Shown here one piece after another: positions 63,681 to 64,000 of a DNA stretch of 64,000 bases. Positions within the stretch are counted from its first letter, which is position 1. Every line of letters starts with the position of its first letter. The notes under the pieces were generated by a model. It had not been told where the DNA came from and did no database searches. It saw nothing but the letters and a program-made list of their open reading frames with translations. The position numbers and the translations under genes were made by a program. This stretch comes from Streptomyces sp. Ag109_O5-1 (GTDB lineage: Bacteria; Actinomycetota; Actinomycetes; Streptomycetales; Streptomycetaceae), in assembly GCF_003814875.1 (NCBI RefSeq), contig NZ_RKQF01000001.1:3968001-4032000 (forward strand), written 5' to 3'.

Positions 63681-63862
63681 ACATGGCCGCAACGTTCACC
63701 CAACACCTGCTTTTCGGCCAACATCACTTCAGGGTCCTGACATGTACGCGACCTTGATGTCACTCTTCCTTCACCCGCCGCACAGCACAGCAACTTCACA
63801 TCACCACAGCCGGGCAGGTAACCCCACTCCGCCCGGACTCCCCACACCATGAAGGAGCTTGA

Positions 63863-64000
63863 GTGAGCCCCCTCTACGCGCGTCACAAGCGCACCACTCT
63901 CGCCATTGCCACCGCTGTCGCCGCCGGCGCCCTGCTCACCACGGGTCTGACCTCCAACGCCTCCGCTGCCGACAAGCAGCCGCTGGCCGCAGCCCCCGCC
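63863..64000 (+). CDS. Secreted protein precursor, probably a second M4 metalloprotease (cut by window end)
   Basis: 46 residues visible: MSPLYARHKRTTLAIATAVA then AGALLTTGLTSNASAADKQP, a typical Streptomyces signal peptide with cleavage near ASA. GTG 63863 has AAGGAG upstream. The position directly after an M4 protease gene and the similarity of the signal region suggest a second neutral protease, but no catalytic sequence is visible. Confidence 0.6.
   Translation, partial: MSPLYARHKRTTLAIATAVAAGALLTTGLTSNASAADKQPLAAAPA

Overview
The window is a high-GC stretch of an actinobacterial chromosome, almost certainly Streptomyces. GC-rich third codon positions, GTG and TTG starts with GGAGG-type ribosome binding sites, ATGA/GTGA stop-start overlaps and families typical of the genus (SseB pairs, SdaA next to GlyA/GcvH/GcvT, lipoprotein L,D-transpeptidases, tandem M4 proteases) all point that way. 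No rRNA, tRNA, CRISPR array, integrase or intact transposase was seen.

Layout. 1-3.6 kb: the first three genes of a peptide ABC importer operon (minus strand), with a promoter, a 14-bp palindrome and an intergenic hairpin. 4.0-6.5 kb: two SseB-type paralogues and a P-loop ATPase. 6.7-11.3 kb: a tandem glycine riboswitch followed by gcvT-gcvH-glyA-sdaA, a glycine/serine breakdown operon. 11.3-21.4 kb: a variable segment with a large secreted S53 protease, a LuxR-type regulator, a second diverged copy of the sdaA 3' end, a serine hydrolase, and a run of truncated gene fragments (HTTM, DJ-1/PfpI, DUF1330). 21.5-22.8 kb: a GH25 lysozyme and a Crp/Fnr regulator.

22.8-31.5 kb is the most unusual locus: six tightly coupled minus-strand genes encoding a nucleotidyl-cyclase-like protein, a large P-loop protein, a protein with a degenerate VWA domain, an intact VWA protein, a PP2C phosphatase and a membrane-anchored kinase. 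The last three resemble the VWA/phosphatase/kinase triads known from YegL-YegK-YegI and TerY-P systems. The first three look like added sensor, switch and scaffold parts.

31.7-46.3 kb: a GH84-type glycosidase, redox enzymes with an AraC regulator, a FadR-type regulator, leuA with a leader peptide and attenuator, a truncated ABC ATPase, an EF-hand protein, MerR/GNAT genes, a YVTN propeller plus deacetylase pair, an RsbW-like ATPase, an enoyl-CoA hydratase and the first of two L,D-transpeptidases. 46.5-64 kb: the second L,D-transpeptidase, a GlgX debranching enzyme, a DrrAB-type exporter coupled to a two-component system, four consecutive ABC half-exporters forming two probable heterodimers, and two secreted M4 metalloproteases (the second cut by the window edge).

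A dispersed GC-rich repeat occurs four times: twice between genes (4.9 and 45.0 kb) and twice inserted in frame inside ABC exporter genes (55.0 and 59.0 kb), where it encodes the same peptide.
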